Part shown: positions 23,180-31,416 of the stretch, piece by piece
How the letters are laid out: the number at the start of each line of letters is the position of its first letter
How positions within the stretch are numbered: position 1 is the stretch's first letter
Assembly (NCBI GenBank): GCA_964530335.1
Contig: CAZGYG010000026.1
Coordinates: 1 to 34,563, forward strand
Source of the DNA: VGDP01 sp964530335
Lineage (GTDB): Bacteria > Pseudomonadota > Alphaproteobacteria > SP197
Direction of reading: 5' to 3'
Length of the DNA stretch: 34,563 bases
Notes under the pieces: model-generated
Seen by the model: the letters and a program-made list of their open reading frames with translations, nothing else
Databases searched by the model: none
Told to the model about the DNA's origin: nothing
Translations under genes and position numbers: made by a program

Positions 23180-24016
23180 ATGGCTCTGGGACGAGGTGTG
23201 ACGTTCGCCGGCGCCTGGCTGGCGGTCGCGCTGGGCGCGCGCACGGCCGGCGCCGATCAGCCCCGGCCATGGCAGATCGGCTTCCAGGAAGCCGCCACGC
23301 CGGTCATGGAGCGGACGCTCGCGTTCAACGATCTCGTGTTCGTGGTCGTGACCGGGATCGGGCTGCTCGTGTTCGCCCTGATCGCCTATGTGCTGACGCG
23401 CTTCAACGCGCGCCGCAATCCGACGCCGACGCGGACCACGCACAACACGCTGCTCGAATTCGTCTGGACGGTGGTGCCGATCTTCGTGGTGGTGGCCATT
23501 GCCGTGCCGTCGGTCCGGCTGCTCTACCTCCAGGATGTCATTCCCGAGGTGGACATGACGATCAAGGCGATCGGGCACCAGTGGTATTGGAGCTACGAAT
23601 ACCCCGACCACGGCGGCTTCGGCTTCGACGCCACCATGAAGCAGGAGGCGGATCTGGCGCCGGGCGAACCCCGATTGCTCGCCACCGACACCACGGTCGT
23701 GCTGCCGGTCGACACGACCGTGCGCATCCTCCTGACCTCGGACGACGTGCTCCACGCCTGGACCGTGCCGGCGTTCGGCGTCAAGAAGGACGCGGTGCCC
23801 GGCCGCACCGTCGAAATGTGGGTGCGGGTCGAGCGCGAAGGCACGTATTACGGCCAGTGTTCGGAACTGTGCGGCGTGTACCACGGCTTCATGCCGATCC
23901 AGGTCGAGGTCGTCTCGAAGGAGCGGTTCGCCGCCTGGGTCGCCGCGGCGCAGGCGGCGTTCGGCGCGCCCACGCGCGCGCTCGCCGCCACCGAGCCGGC
24001 GCCGCCGACGGACTAG
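23180..24016 (+). CDS. coxB: Cytochrome c oxidase subunit II
   Basis: A 278-aa subunit II of the aa3-type cytochrome c oxidase. A signal peptide (1 to about 25, ending TAGA) is followed by two transmembrane helices (about 50-73 and 92-115). The periplasmic cupredoxin domain carries the aromatic patch HQWYWSYEY (133-141). The full CuA site is present: His192, Cys227, Glu229, Cys231, His235 and Met238. It receives electrons from cytochrome c. It heads the operon, 46 bp before ctaD. The ribosome-binding site is weak (GGGAG, 12 nt upstream). The 263-bp region between this start and tldD must hold the promoters of both. Confidence 0.96.
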   Translation: MALGRGVTFAGAWLAVALGARTAGADQPRPWQIGFQEAATPVMERTLAFNDLVFVVVTGIGLLVFALIAYVLTRFNARRNPTPTRTTHNTLLEFVWTVVPIFVVVAIAVPSVRLLYLQDVIPEVDMTIKAIGHQWYWSYEYPDHGGFGFDATMKQEADLAPGEPRLLATDTTVVLPVDTTVRILLTSDDVLHAWTVPAFGVKKDAVPGRTVEMWVRVEREGTYYGQCSELCGVYHGFMPIQVEVVSKERFAAWVAAAQAAFGAPTRALAATEPAPPTD

Positions 24017-24049
24017 CGGCGCGCGCCGGGATCGCGACAACGAACGGTT

Positions 24050-24054
24050 GAGAG
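24050..24054 (+). promoter_or_regulatory. Ribosome-binding site deciding the ctaD start
   Basis: GAGAG lies 8 nt upstream of ATG 24063 and within the extra codons that a TTG start at 24048 would add. This favours the ATG. Confidence 0.5.
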
Positions 24055-24062
24055 CAAGCTTC

Positions 24063-25652
24063 ATGACACCGCACGCCGCCCACGAGCACGCCCACGAACA
24101 CACGCCAAGGGGCATCACCCGGTACCTGTTCTCGACGAACCACAAGGACATCGGGACGATGTACCTGACGTTCGCCGTGTGCGCCGGGTTGATCGGCGGC
24201 ATCATGTCGCTGCTGTTCCGCCTCGAGCTCATGAACCCGGGCGACCAGGTGCTGGGCGGCGACTACCAGTTCTTCAACGTGCTGATCTCGGCGCACGGCC
24301 TGGTCATGGTGTTCTTCATGATCATGCCGGCGTTCATCGGCGGCTTCGGCAACTGGATGGTGCCGATGATGATCGGCGCGCCGGACATGGCGTTCCCGCG
24401 CCTCAACAACATCAGCTTCTGGCTGCTGATCCCGTCGGCCGTGCTGCTGATTTCGTCGCCTTTCGTCGGCGACGGTCCGGGCGTCGGTTGGACCGTCTAC
24501 CCGCCGCTGTCGACGTACGGCCAGCCTGGCGCGGCCGTCGATATGGCGATCCTCAGCCTGCATCTGGCGGGCGCCTCCTCGATCCTGGGCGCGATCAACT
24601 TCATCACCACGATCTTCAACATGCGCGCGCCCGGCATGACGCTGCACAAGATGCCGCTGTTCGTCTGGGCCATCCTGATCACGGCGTTCCTGCTGCTCTT
24701 GTCGCTGCCGGTGCTGGCGGGCGGCATCACGATGCTGCTGACCGACCGCAACTTCGGCACGACGTTCTTCGACCCGGCCGGCGGCGGCGACCCGGTGCTC
24801 TACCAGCACCTGTTCTGGTTCTTCGGCCACCCCGAGGTCTACATCCTGATCCTGCCCGGGTTCGGCATCGCCAGCCACATCGTCTCGACCTTCTCGCGCA
24901 AGCCGATTTACGGCTACCTGGGCATGGTCTACGCCATGATCGCCATCGGCTTCATCGGCTTCATCGTGTGGGCGCACCACATGTACACGGCGGGCCTCAA
25001 CGTCAACACCAAGGCGTACTTCGTGCTGGCGACCATGGTCATCGCGGTGCCGACGGGCATCAAGATCTTCTCGTGGATCGCCACCATGTGGGGCGGCTCG
25101 ATCGAGTTCAGGACGCCGCTGCTGTGGGTGCTCGGGTTCCTGATCCTGTTCACGATCGGCGGCGTCACCGGCGTGGTGCTGGCCAACGCCGGCATCGACA
25201 CCTCGCTGCACGACACCTATTACGTGGTCGCGCACTTCCACTACACGATGTCGATGGGCGCGCTGTTCCTGATCTTCGGCGCGTTCTACTACTGGATCGG
25301 CAAGATGTCCGGCCGCCAGTACCCCGAGGCTCTCGGCAATCTGCATTTCTGGATTACCTTCGTCGGCGTCAACCTGACGTTCTTCCCGCAGCACTTCCTG
25401 GGCGTCGCCGGCATGCCGCGGCGCATCCCGGACTACCCGGACGCGTTCGCCGGCTGGAACATGGTGTCGTCGATCGGGTCGTACATCTCGCTCGCGGGCA
25501 CCGTCGTGTTCCTGGTCGTCGTGTGGCGGACTTTCACGTCCGGGGCGAAGTGCGCGGCGAACCCGTGGGGCGAGGGCGCGACGACGCTGGAATGGTCGGT
25601 GCCGTCGCCGGCGCCGTTCCACACCTTCGAGTCGCCGCCGCGCGTTTCCTAG
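24063..25652 (+). CDS. ctaD: Cytochrome c oxidase subunit I (aa3, type A1)
   Basis: A 529-aa catalytic subunit with 12 hydrophobic helices. The haem a ligands are His78 (SAHGLVM) and His393; the haem a3 ligand is His391 (VVAHFHYTMS). CuB ligands are His256, His305 and His306, with Tyr260 available for the His-Tyr cross-link. The D-channel Asp108 (GAPDMAFPRLNN) and terminal Glu258 (HPEVY) mark the A1 type of proton channel, and Lys317 (VNTKAYF) marks the K-channel. It reduces O2 to water while pumping protons across the inner membrane. All key residues are intact. Confidence 0.97.
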   Translation: MTPHAAHEHAHEHTPRGITRYLFSTNHKDIGTMYLTFAVCAGLIGGIMSLLFRLELMNPGDQVLGGDYQFFNVLISAHGLVMVFFMIMPAFIGGFGNWMVPMMIGAPDMAFPRLNNISFWLLIPSAVLLISSPFVGDGPGVGWTVYPPLSTYGQPGAAVDMAILSLHLAGASSILGAINFITTIFNMRAPGMTLHKMPLFVWAILITAFLLLLSLPVLAGGITMLLTDRNFGTTFFDPAGGGDPVLYQHLFWFFGHPEVYILILPGFGIASHIVSTFSRKPIYGYLGMVYAMIAIGFIGFIVWAHHMYTAGLNVNTKAYFVLATMVIAVPTGIKIFSWIATMWGGSIEFRTPLLWVLGFLILFTIGGVTGVVLANAGIDTSLHDTYYVVAHFHYTMSMGALFLIFGAFYYWIGKMSGRQYPEALGNLHFWITFVGVNLTFFPQHFLGVAGMPRRIPDYPDAFAGWNMVSSIGSYISLAGTVVFLVVVWRTFTSGAKCAANPWGEGATTLEWSVPSPAPFHTFESPPRVS

Positions 25653-25659
25653 GCCCGCC

Positions 25660-26562
25660 ATGACCACCGTTTCACCCGACGTTCCCGGCCTCGCGACGGA
25701 CCCCGCGGTCGGCGATTTCATCGCCCTGCTCAAGCCCAGGGTCGTCGCGCTCGTGACCTTCACCGGCCTGGTCGGGCTGCACCTGGCGCCCGGTTCGCTG
25801 CATCCGCTGCTGGCGGCGACGGCGATCCTGTGCATCGCCGTGGGTGCCGGGGCGGCCGGCGCGTTCAACATGTGGTACGAGCGCGACATCGACGCGCTGA
25901 TGCGGCGCACCGCGCACCGGCCGCTGCCGGCGGGCCGGATGCTGCCCGACACGGCGCTCGCTTTCGCCGTGGCGCTGGCGCTCGCCGCGGTCGGCGTCAT
26001 GGTGCTGGCGACCAACCCGGTCGCGGCGGGGCTGCTCGCTCTCAGCATCGCCTTCTACACCGGCGTCTATACGGTGTGGCTCAAGCGGCGCACGCCGCAC
26101 AACATCGTCATCGGCGGCGCCGCGGGCGCATTCCCGCCGCTGATCGGCTGGGCCGCGGTCACCGGCGGGCTCGACGTGCTGCCGCTCATCCTGTTCCTCA
26201 TCATCTTCCTGTGGACGCCGCCGCACTTCTGGGCGCTCTCGCTCTATCGCGCGGACGACTACGCCAGGGCCGGCGTGCCGATGCTGCCGGTGGTCGCCGG
26301 CGCGGCGACGACGCGGCGCCACATTGTTGGCTACGCCGTCGTGCTGCTGCCCGTGACGCTGGCGCCGACGGCGCTTGGCCTGGCGGGGTCGGGTTACGGG
26401 CTCGGCGCGCTGGCGCTCGGCGTCGTATTCGTGCTGGGCGCGCTGCGCGTGGCGGCGACGCGCGAGACGGCTCCGGCGGTGCATCTGTTTGGCTACTCGA
26501 TCATGTACCTGGCTGCCCTGTTCGCCCTGCTCCTGATCGACGGCGGGGCGGCGGTGCGATGA
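25660..26562 (+). CDS. ctaB: Protoheme IX farnesyltransferase (haem O synthase) CtaB
   Basis: A 300-aa UbiA-superfamily enzyme that farnesylates haem b to haem O, the precursor of haem a. The catalytic motif is NMWYERDID (70-78) followed by MRRTAHRPLP (81-90). A conserved segment, LKRRTPHNIVIGG, and WTPPHFWALSLYR follow, all typical of haem O synthases rather than UbiA. Multiple hydrophobic helices place it in the inner membrane. It begins 7 nt after ctaD and overlaps the next small gene by 4 nt (ATGA). The haem A synthase gene (ctaA) is not in the window. Confidence 0.95.
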   Translation: MTTVSPDVPGLATDPAVGDFIALLKPRVVALVTFTGLVGLHLAPGSLHPLLAATAILCIAVGAGAAGAFNMWYERDIDALMRRTAHRPLPAGRMLPDTALAFAVALALAAVGVMVLATNPVAAGLLALSIAFYTGVYTVWLKRRTPHNIVIGGAAGAFPPLIGWAAVTGGLDVLPLILFLIIFLWTPPHFWALSLYRADDYARAGVPMLPVVAGAATTRRHIVGYAVVLLPVTLAPTALGLAGSGYGLGALALGVVFVLGALRVAATRETAPAVHLFGYSIMYLAALFALLLIDGGAAVR

Positions 26563-26693
26563 CGGACGCGACCATGAGCGGCCCCGGCGATCGTCGGCGG
26601 CGCGGACGCAACCTGGCGCTGGCCGGCGTGCTCGTGTTCCTGGCCGTTCTATTTTACGCGCTGACCATCGTCCGCTTCGGGGGGCAAGGGTGA
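26559..26693 (+). CDS. Small single-span membrane protein of the cox operon (CoxF-like)
   Basis: A 44-aa reading frame with a basic N-terminal part (GDRRRRGRNLA) and one transmembrane helix (about 18-38, LALAGVLVFLAVLFYALTIV). It is coupled at both ends by 4-nt overlaps: ATGA with ctaB and GTGA with ctaG. Small proteins of this design at this position are common in alphaproteobacterial cox operons and are sometimes called CoxF; their function is unproven, with assembly a reasonable guess. Its short length makes it easy to miss. Overlap geometry and basic-then-hydrophobic composition support a real gene. Confidence 0.8.
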   Translation: MTDATMSGPGDRRRRGRNLALAGVLVFLAVLFYALTIVRFGGQG

Positions 26694-27241
26694 GCGCGCT
26701 CGGTCTCGACGGGCGCAAGCGCGCGACCGCGGGCGCGCTCGTCGCGCTGGTGGTCGGCATGGCCGGGCTCGCCTACGCGAGCGCGCCGCTCTACCGGCTG
26801 TTCTGCCAGGTCACCGGCTTCGGCGGCACGACCCAGGCGGCGACCGAGCCTTCGCCCACCGTGCTCGACCGCACCGTGATCGTGCGCTTCAACGCCGACG
26901 TGGCGCGCGGCCTGCCGTGGAGCTTCGCGCCCGCCGAGGGTTCCGTCGAGGTCAAGCTCGGGCAGACGACCGCGGCGACGTACGTCGCCTTCAATCCGAC
27001 CGACCGTCCGATCACCGGCACGGCCACGTTCAACGTGACCCCGGAGAAGATCGGCCGCTACTTCACCAAGATCGACTGCTTCTGCTTCGAGGAGCAGACG
27101 CTCGAGCCCGGCCAGCGCGCCGAATTGCCGGTGGTGTTCTACATCGATCCGGCGCTCGCCGACGATCCCGACGCCCGCGGCATCGGCACGATCACCCTCT
27201 CGTATACGTTCTTCGAGACCGCGGCGACCGAGGGCGATTAG
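26690..27241 (+). CDS. ctaG: Cytochrome c oxidase assembly protein CtaG (Cox11)
   Basis: A 183-aa Cox11-type copper chaperone needed to build CuB in subunit I. One N-terminal transmembrane helix (about 13-31) is followed by the APLYRLFCQVTGFGGT block (32-47, conserved Cys39). A periplasmic Ig-like domain with the copper-binding CFC motif (130-132) in KIDCFCFEEQ follows. The start is GTG 26690-26692, overlapping the stop of the 44-aa gene (GTGA), with GGGGCAAGG just upstream. It is followed by ctaE after 38 bp. Confidence 0.95.
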   Translation: MSALGLDGRKRATAGALVALVVGMAGLAYASAPLYRLFCQVTGFGGTTQAATEPSPTVLDRTVIVRFNADVARGLPWSFAPAEGSVEVKLGQTTAATYVAFNPTDRPITGTATFNVTPEKIGRYFTKIDCFCFEEQTLEPGQRAELPVVFYIDPALADDPDARGIGTITLSYTFFETAATEGD

Positions 27242-27279
27242 CCCCGGCGTCCGCAAGCGACACCAAGGAGAAACGAGCC

Positions 27280-28083
27280 ATGGCCGAGCCCCACGCCAAG
27301 GGACACCCCTACCACATGGTCGAGCCGAGCCCGTGGCCGGTGGTCGGCGCGGCCGGCGCGCTCACCCTCGCCGTCGGCGGCATCCTGTTCATGCACGACG
27401 TGACATGGCTCGTGTTCGCGGCGGGGATCGTCCTGGTGGCGTTCACCATGGTCGTGTGGTGGCGCGACGTGGTGCGCGAGGCGACGGTCGAGGGCCAGCA
27501 CACGCCGGCGGTGCAGATCGGGCTGCGCTACGGCATGGTGCTGTTCATCGCCTCCGAGGTGATGTTCTTCGTCGCCTGGTTCTGGGCGTTCTTCAACGCC
27601 GCCCTGTTCCCCGAGCTCCACGTCGCCACCGGCGGCGTCTGGCCGCCCGAGGGGGTCGTGTCGTTCGAGCCCTTCGACCTGCCGTTCCTCAACACGCTGA
27701 TCCTGGTCACCTCGGGCACGACGGTGACGTGGTGCCACCACGAGATCCGCGAAGGCCACCGCGACAAGGCCATCCTCGCGCTGTGGCTGACCGTCCTGCT
27801 CGGCGCCACGTTCACCGCCGTCCAGGCGTTCGAGTACAGCCACGCGGCGTTCGGCTTCCGCGAGGGCATCTATGGCTCGACGTTCTTCATGGCCACCGGC
27901 TTCCACGGCTTCCACGTGCTGATCGGCACCGCGTTCCTCTCGGTGTGCCTGGTCCGGCTCTACAAGGGGCACTTCAAGCCCGACCAGCACTTCGGTTTCG
28001 AGGCGGCGGCGTGGTACTGGCACTTCGTCGACGTGGTCTGGCTGTTCCTGTTCTGCGGCATCTACTGGTGGGGCGGCGCGTAG
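27280..28083 (+). CDS. ctaE: Cytochrome c oxidase subunit III
   Basis: A 267-aa subunit III with seven hydrophobic helices. It begins with the familiar HPYHMVEPSPWPVVGA segment. ASEVMFFVAWFWAFFN (with the conserved helix Glu), FFMATGFHGFHVLIG and AAAWYWHFVDVVWLFLF are diagnostic. ATG 27280 has a full AAGGAG at 27265-27270, 9 nt upstream, the strongest ribosome-binding site in the operon; it fits independent initiation after the 38-bp gap from ctaG. Subunit III stabilises subunit I and proton uptake. Confidence 0.96.
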   Translation: MAEPHAKGHPYHMVEPSPWPVVGAAGALTLAVGGILFMHDVTWLVFAAGIVLVAFTMVVWWRDVVREATVEGQHTPAVQIGLRYGMVLFIASEVMFFVAWFWAFFNAALFPELHVATGGVWPPEGVVSFEPFDLPFLNTLILVTSGTTVTWCHHEIREGHRDKAILALWLTVLLGATFTAVQAFEYSHAAFGFREGIYGSTFFMATGFHGFHVLIGTAFLSVCLVRLYKGHFKPDQHFGFEAAAWYWHFVDVVWLFLFCGIYWWGGA

Positions 28084-28088
28084 CCGGC

Positions 28089-28478
28089 GTGGACGCCTCG
28101 GACCATCCGCCGCTTTCGCCGTTCGCCACAGGTCCCGCGGGTCGGTGCCCGCGCTGCGGCCAGGGGCGGCTGTTCGCCGGCTACCTCAAGCTGGCGCCGG
28201 CGTGCGCGGCGTGCGGGCTCGATTTCTCGGCGGCCGACAGCGGCGACGGCCCGGCGGTGTTCGTCATGTGGGCGGTGGCGGCGGTGGTCGTGCTCGGGGC
28301 CGCGCTGGTCGAGATCTTCCTGGCGCCGCCGCTCTGGCTCCACATGGCGCTGTGGATTCCGCTCACGGTCGGTCTGGCCGCGCTGCTGCTGCGCCCGGCG
28401 AAGGGCCTGATGATCGCGCTGCAGTACCGCCACCGCATCGCCTTCGACGGGCCGACGCCCGGCGACGGCACCGGCTGA
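28089..28478 (+). CDS. DUF983 family protein
   Basis: A 129-aa DUF983 protein. The N-terminal zinc-ribbon-like cysteines are in CPRCGQGRLF (Cys20, Cys23) and CAACGLDF (Cys39, Cys42). Two transmembrane helices follow (about 58-76 and 82-100), then a short basic tail. The function is unknown, but the family is regularly found beside ctaE and SURF1 in alphaproteobacterial cox operons, suggesting a part in oxidase assembly (inference). The start is GTG 28089, 5 nt after the ctaE stop. The gene after it is not SURF1 but an M32 carboxypeptidase. Confidence 0.86.
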   Translation: MDASDHPPLSPFATGPAGRCPRCGQGRLFAGYLKLAPACAACGLDFSAADSGDGPAVFVMWAVAAVVVLGAALVEIFLAPPLWLHMALWIPLTVGLAALLLRPAKGLMIALQYRHRIAFDGPTPGDGTG

Positions 28479-28496
28479 ACGGCGTAACCTGACGCG

Positions 28497-29990
28497 ATGA
28501 CCGGGCCGACCGCCTACGCCGAACTCGAGCGCCGCTTCGCCCGCCTCAGCCACGTTGGCGGGGCGCGCGCCGTGTTGTCGTGGGACCACCAGACCATGAT
28601 GCCGGAAGGCGGCTCCGCCACCCGCGCCGAGCAGGTTGCGGCGCTGGAGGTGATCGAGCACGAGCTGGCGACCGACGCCGCGCTGGGCGAGCTGCTGGAG
28701 CGCGCCGCGACCGAGCCGCTCGACGACTGGCAGCGGGCGAATTTGCGTGAGATGCGCCGGCGCTGGCGCCACGCCACCGCGCTCGACGCGGGACTGGTCG
28801 AGCGGCTGTCGCGCGCCGCATCGGCGGCGGAACAGGCGTGGCGCGAGGCGCGCCCGGCCGGCGATTTCGCGCGCTTCGCGCCCCACCTGGAATCGATCCT
28901 CGTCCTGGTGCGCGAGGTGGCGGCGCGCAAGGCCGCGGCGTTCGGCGTCGAGCCCTACGACGCGCTGCTCGACGAGTACGAGCCCGGGTGCGGCGCGGCG
29001 CGCATCGACGCGCTGTTCGCCGATCTCGAGGCGTTCCTGCCCGATCTGCTCGGCCACGTGCTCGCGCGCCAGGACGCGCGTCCGGCGCCGCTCAAGCCCG
29101 CGGGGCCGTTCGCCATCGAGCGTCAGCGGGCGCTCGGTGTCCAGCTCATGGCGGCGGTCGGCTTCGACTTCAACCACGGCCGCCTCGACGTGAGCCTGCA
29201 CCCGTTCTGCGGCGGCACGCCGGACGACGTGCGCATCACCACGCGCTACGACGAGGCCGACTTCACCTCGGCGCTCATGGGCGTGCTGCACGAAACGGGA
29301 CACGCCATGTACGAACGCGGGCTCCCCGGCCGTTGGCGCCACCAGCCGGTGGGCGAGGCGCGCGGCACCGGCCTGCACGAGAGCCAGTCGCTGCTGATCG
29401 AGATGCAGGTCTGCCGCGGCCGCGAATTCCTGGCGTTCGCGGCGCCGATCATGCGCGAAGCCTTCGACGCCGACGGCGCCGCCTGGCACCCGGAGAATCT
29501 CTACCGCCTCTACACCCAGGTCCGGCCGGACTTCATCCGGGTCGAGGCGGACGAGGTGACCTACCCGGCGCACATCATCCTGCGCTATCGCCTGGAACGG
29601 GCGCTGATCGCGGGCGATCTCGCGGTGGCCGACCTGCCGGGGGCGTGGAACGAGGGCATGCGCCAGTTGCTCGGCATCGTGCCGCCGGACCACGGGCTTG
29701 GCTGCTTGCAGGACATCCACTGGGCCGACGGCCTGTTCGGCTACTTCCCGACCTACACGCTGGGCGCGATCGCGGCGGCGCAGCTCTACGCCGCCGCGCG
29801 CGCGGCCGTGCCGGAGATTCCCCAGGCGCTCGCCCGCGGCGATTTCCGGCCGCTGATGGCTTGGCTCGGCGCCAACGTGCACGCCCAGGGCTCGTATGAC
29901 ACGACCGACGGGCTGATGGCGAAGGCGACCGGCCGGCCGCTGAACGCGGCGCCGTACAAGGCACACCTCGAGGCGCGCTACCTCGGCTGA
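28497..29990 (+). CDS. M32 family (Taq-type) metallocarboxypeptidase
   Basis: A 497-aa carboxypeptidase with all five M32 signatures in order: HPF (235-237), DVRIT (244-248), the zinc motif HETGH (265-269), HES (294-296, with the third ligand Glu295) and FIRVEADEVTY. The N-terminal helical region with LSWDHQTMMPEGG is also typical. It removes C-terminal residues from peptides, probably in the cytoplasm (no signal peptide). ATG 28497 lies 18 nt after DUF983 with no clear ribosome-binding site. The thrC start follows 2 nt after the stop. In related genomes SURF1 is often found here. Confidence 0.93.
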   Translation: MTGPTAYAELERRFARLSHVGGARAVLSWDHQTMMPEGGSATRAEQVAALEVIEHELATDAALGELLERAATEPLDDWQRANLREMRRRWRHATALDAGLVERLSRAASAAEQAWREARPAGDFARFAPHLESILVLVREVAARKAAAFGVEPYDALLDEYEPGCGAARIDALFADLEAFLPDLLGHVLARQDARPAPLKPAGPFAIERQRALGVQLMAAVGFDFNHGRLDVSLHPFCGGTPDDVRITTRYDEADFTSALMGVLHETGHAMYERGLPGRWRHQPVGEARGTGLHESQSLLIEMQVCRGREFLAFAAPIMREAFDADGAAWHPENLYRLYTQVRPDFIRVEADEVTYPAHIILRYRLERALIAGDLAVADLPGAWNEGMRQLLGIVPPDHGLGCLQDIHWADGLFGYFPTYTLGAIAAAQLYAAARAAVPEIPQALARGDFRPLMAWLGANVHAQGSYDTTDGLMAKATGRPLNAAPYKAHLEARYLG

Positions 29991-29992
29991 CC

Positions 29993-31387
29993 ATGGCCGC
30001 CAACGCCATGCGCTACGTCTCGACGCGCGGCCAGGCGCCGGCGCTCGGCTTCGACGACGCGCTGCTCGCCGGCGTGGCGGAGGACGGCGGGCTCTACGTA
30101 CCCGCCACCTGGCCCGCGCTCGATCTCGCCGCCCTGGCGCCGCTCGACTACGCGGCGCTGGCCGCGCGCGTGATCGAGCCGTTCGCGGCCGGAGCCATCG
30201 AACCCGCCGAGCTCGCGACGCTCGTCGCCGACGCCTACGCCGGCTTCGGCCACCAGGCCGTCGCGCCCCTGGTCCAGCTCGACCACGATCTCTGGCTCAT
30301 GGAGCTGTTCCACGGCCCCACCCTCGCCTTCAAGGACCTGGCGCTCCAGGTGCTCGGGCGCCTGTTCGATCGCGTGCTCGCCCGGCGCGGCCGGCGCGTC
30401 ACCATCGTCGGCGCCACCTCGGGCGACACCGGATCGGCGGCCATCGCGGCGTGCCGCGACCGGGCGACCATGGACGTGGTGATCCTCTACCCGAAGGGTC
30501 GCGTCTCCGACGTGCAGCGGCGCCAGATGACGACCGTCGCGAGCCCCAACGTCCACGCCGTGGCGATCGAGGGCACCTTCGACGATTGCCAGGCGTTGGT
30601 GAAGTCGATGTTCGCCGACAAGGCGTTCCGCGCCGGGCACGACCTGGCGACGATCAATTCGATCAACTGGGCGCGCATCGCGGCGCAGGCCGCCTACTAC
30701 GTGGCGGCGGCGCTCGCGCTCGGCGGGCGCGGGATTTCGTTCGCGGTGCCGACCGGCAACTTCGGCGACGTGTTCGCCGGCTACGTGGCCCGGCGCATGG
30801 GCGTGCCCATCGACCGCCTGATCGTCGCCACCAACGCCAACGACATCCTGGCGCGCTTCCTGGCCACCGGGCGGTACCAGACCGCCGCGGTCGTGCCGAC
30901 GCTGGCGCCCAGCATGGACATCCAGGTCGCCAGCAATTTCGAGCGTCTGTTGTTCGAGCTCTACGATCGCGACGGCGCGCTGGTACGCGAACGCATGGCG
31001 GAACTCGCCCGCGGCGGCTTCACCGTTGGCGCGGACCGGCTCGAACGCGCGCGCCGGCTGTTCGCCGGGCACCGGCTCGACGACGCCGGCATCCGGGCGA
31101 CGATCGCGCGCACTTACGCCCGCACGGGCGTCATCGTCGATCCCCACACCGCGTGCGCCGTCGCGGCGGCCGAGGCGGCCGAGGCCCGGGATCACCCCAT
31201 GGTCGTGCTGGCGACGGCGCACCCGGCCAAGTTTCCCGCAGCGGTCCAGGCCGCCATCGGGCGCGATCCTCCCGCGGCCCCGGCGCTTTCAGCCCTGGCC
31301 GCCCGGCCCGAGCGGATCGTCGCCTTGCCAAACGACCTTGGCGCCGTGCAAGCTTTCGTGCGCGACCGTACCGGTCGTGCCGCTTGA
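29993..31387 (+). CDS. thrC: Threonine synthase ThrC
   Basis: A 464-aa PLP-dependent threonine synthase converting O-phosphohomoserine to threonine. MRYVSTRG and the DGGLYVP block are near the N-terminus. The PLP lysine is Lys114 in GPTLAFKDLA, and ATSGDTGSAA contributes to phosphate/PLP binding. Length and order fit the bacterial/fungal class rather than the shorter SAM-activated class. It starts 2 nt after the M32 gene and precedes the M16 peptidase by 29 nt. ThrC followed by an M16 peptidase and a GNAT is a common alphaproteobacterial arrangement. Confidence 0.95.
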   Translation: MAANAMRYVSTRGQAPALGFDDALLAGVAEDGGLYVPATWPALDLAALAPLDYAALAARVIEPFAAGAIEPAELATLVADAYAGFGHQAVAPLVQLDHDLWLMELFHGPTLAFKDLALQVLGRLFDRVLARRGRRVTIVGATSGDTGSAAIAACRDRATMDVVILYPKGRVSDVQRRQMTTVASPNVHAVAIEGTFDDCQALVKSMFADKAFRAGHDLATINSINWARIAAQAAYYVAAALALGGRGISFAVPTGNFGDVFAGYVARRMGVPIDRLIVATNANDILARFLATGRYQTAAVVPTLAPSMDIQVASNFERLLFELYDRDGALVRERMAELARGGFTVGADRLERARRLFAGHRLDDAGIRATIARTYARTGVIVDPHTACAVAAAEAAEARDHPMVVLATAHPAKFPAAVQAAIGRDPPAAPALSALAARPERIVALPNDLGAVQAFVRDRTGRAA

Positions 31388-31416
31388 GCGTGGCGCCGGA
31401 AGGGCGCTTTATTTCC

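Noticed and set aside
23889..26048. A 719-codon minus-strand open frame opposite ctaD and ctaB
   Set aside because: Antisense to conserved oxidase genes, with biased composition (His, Asp, Arg, Gln) and no domain; a GC-rich shadow frame.
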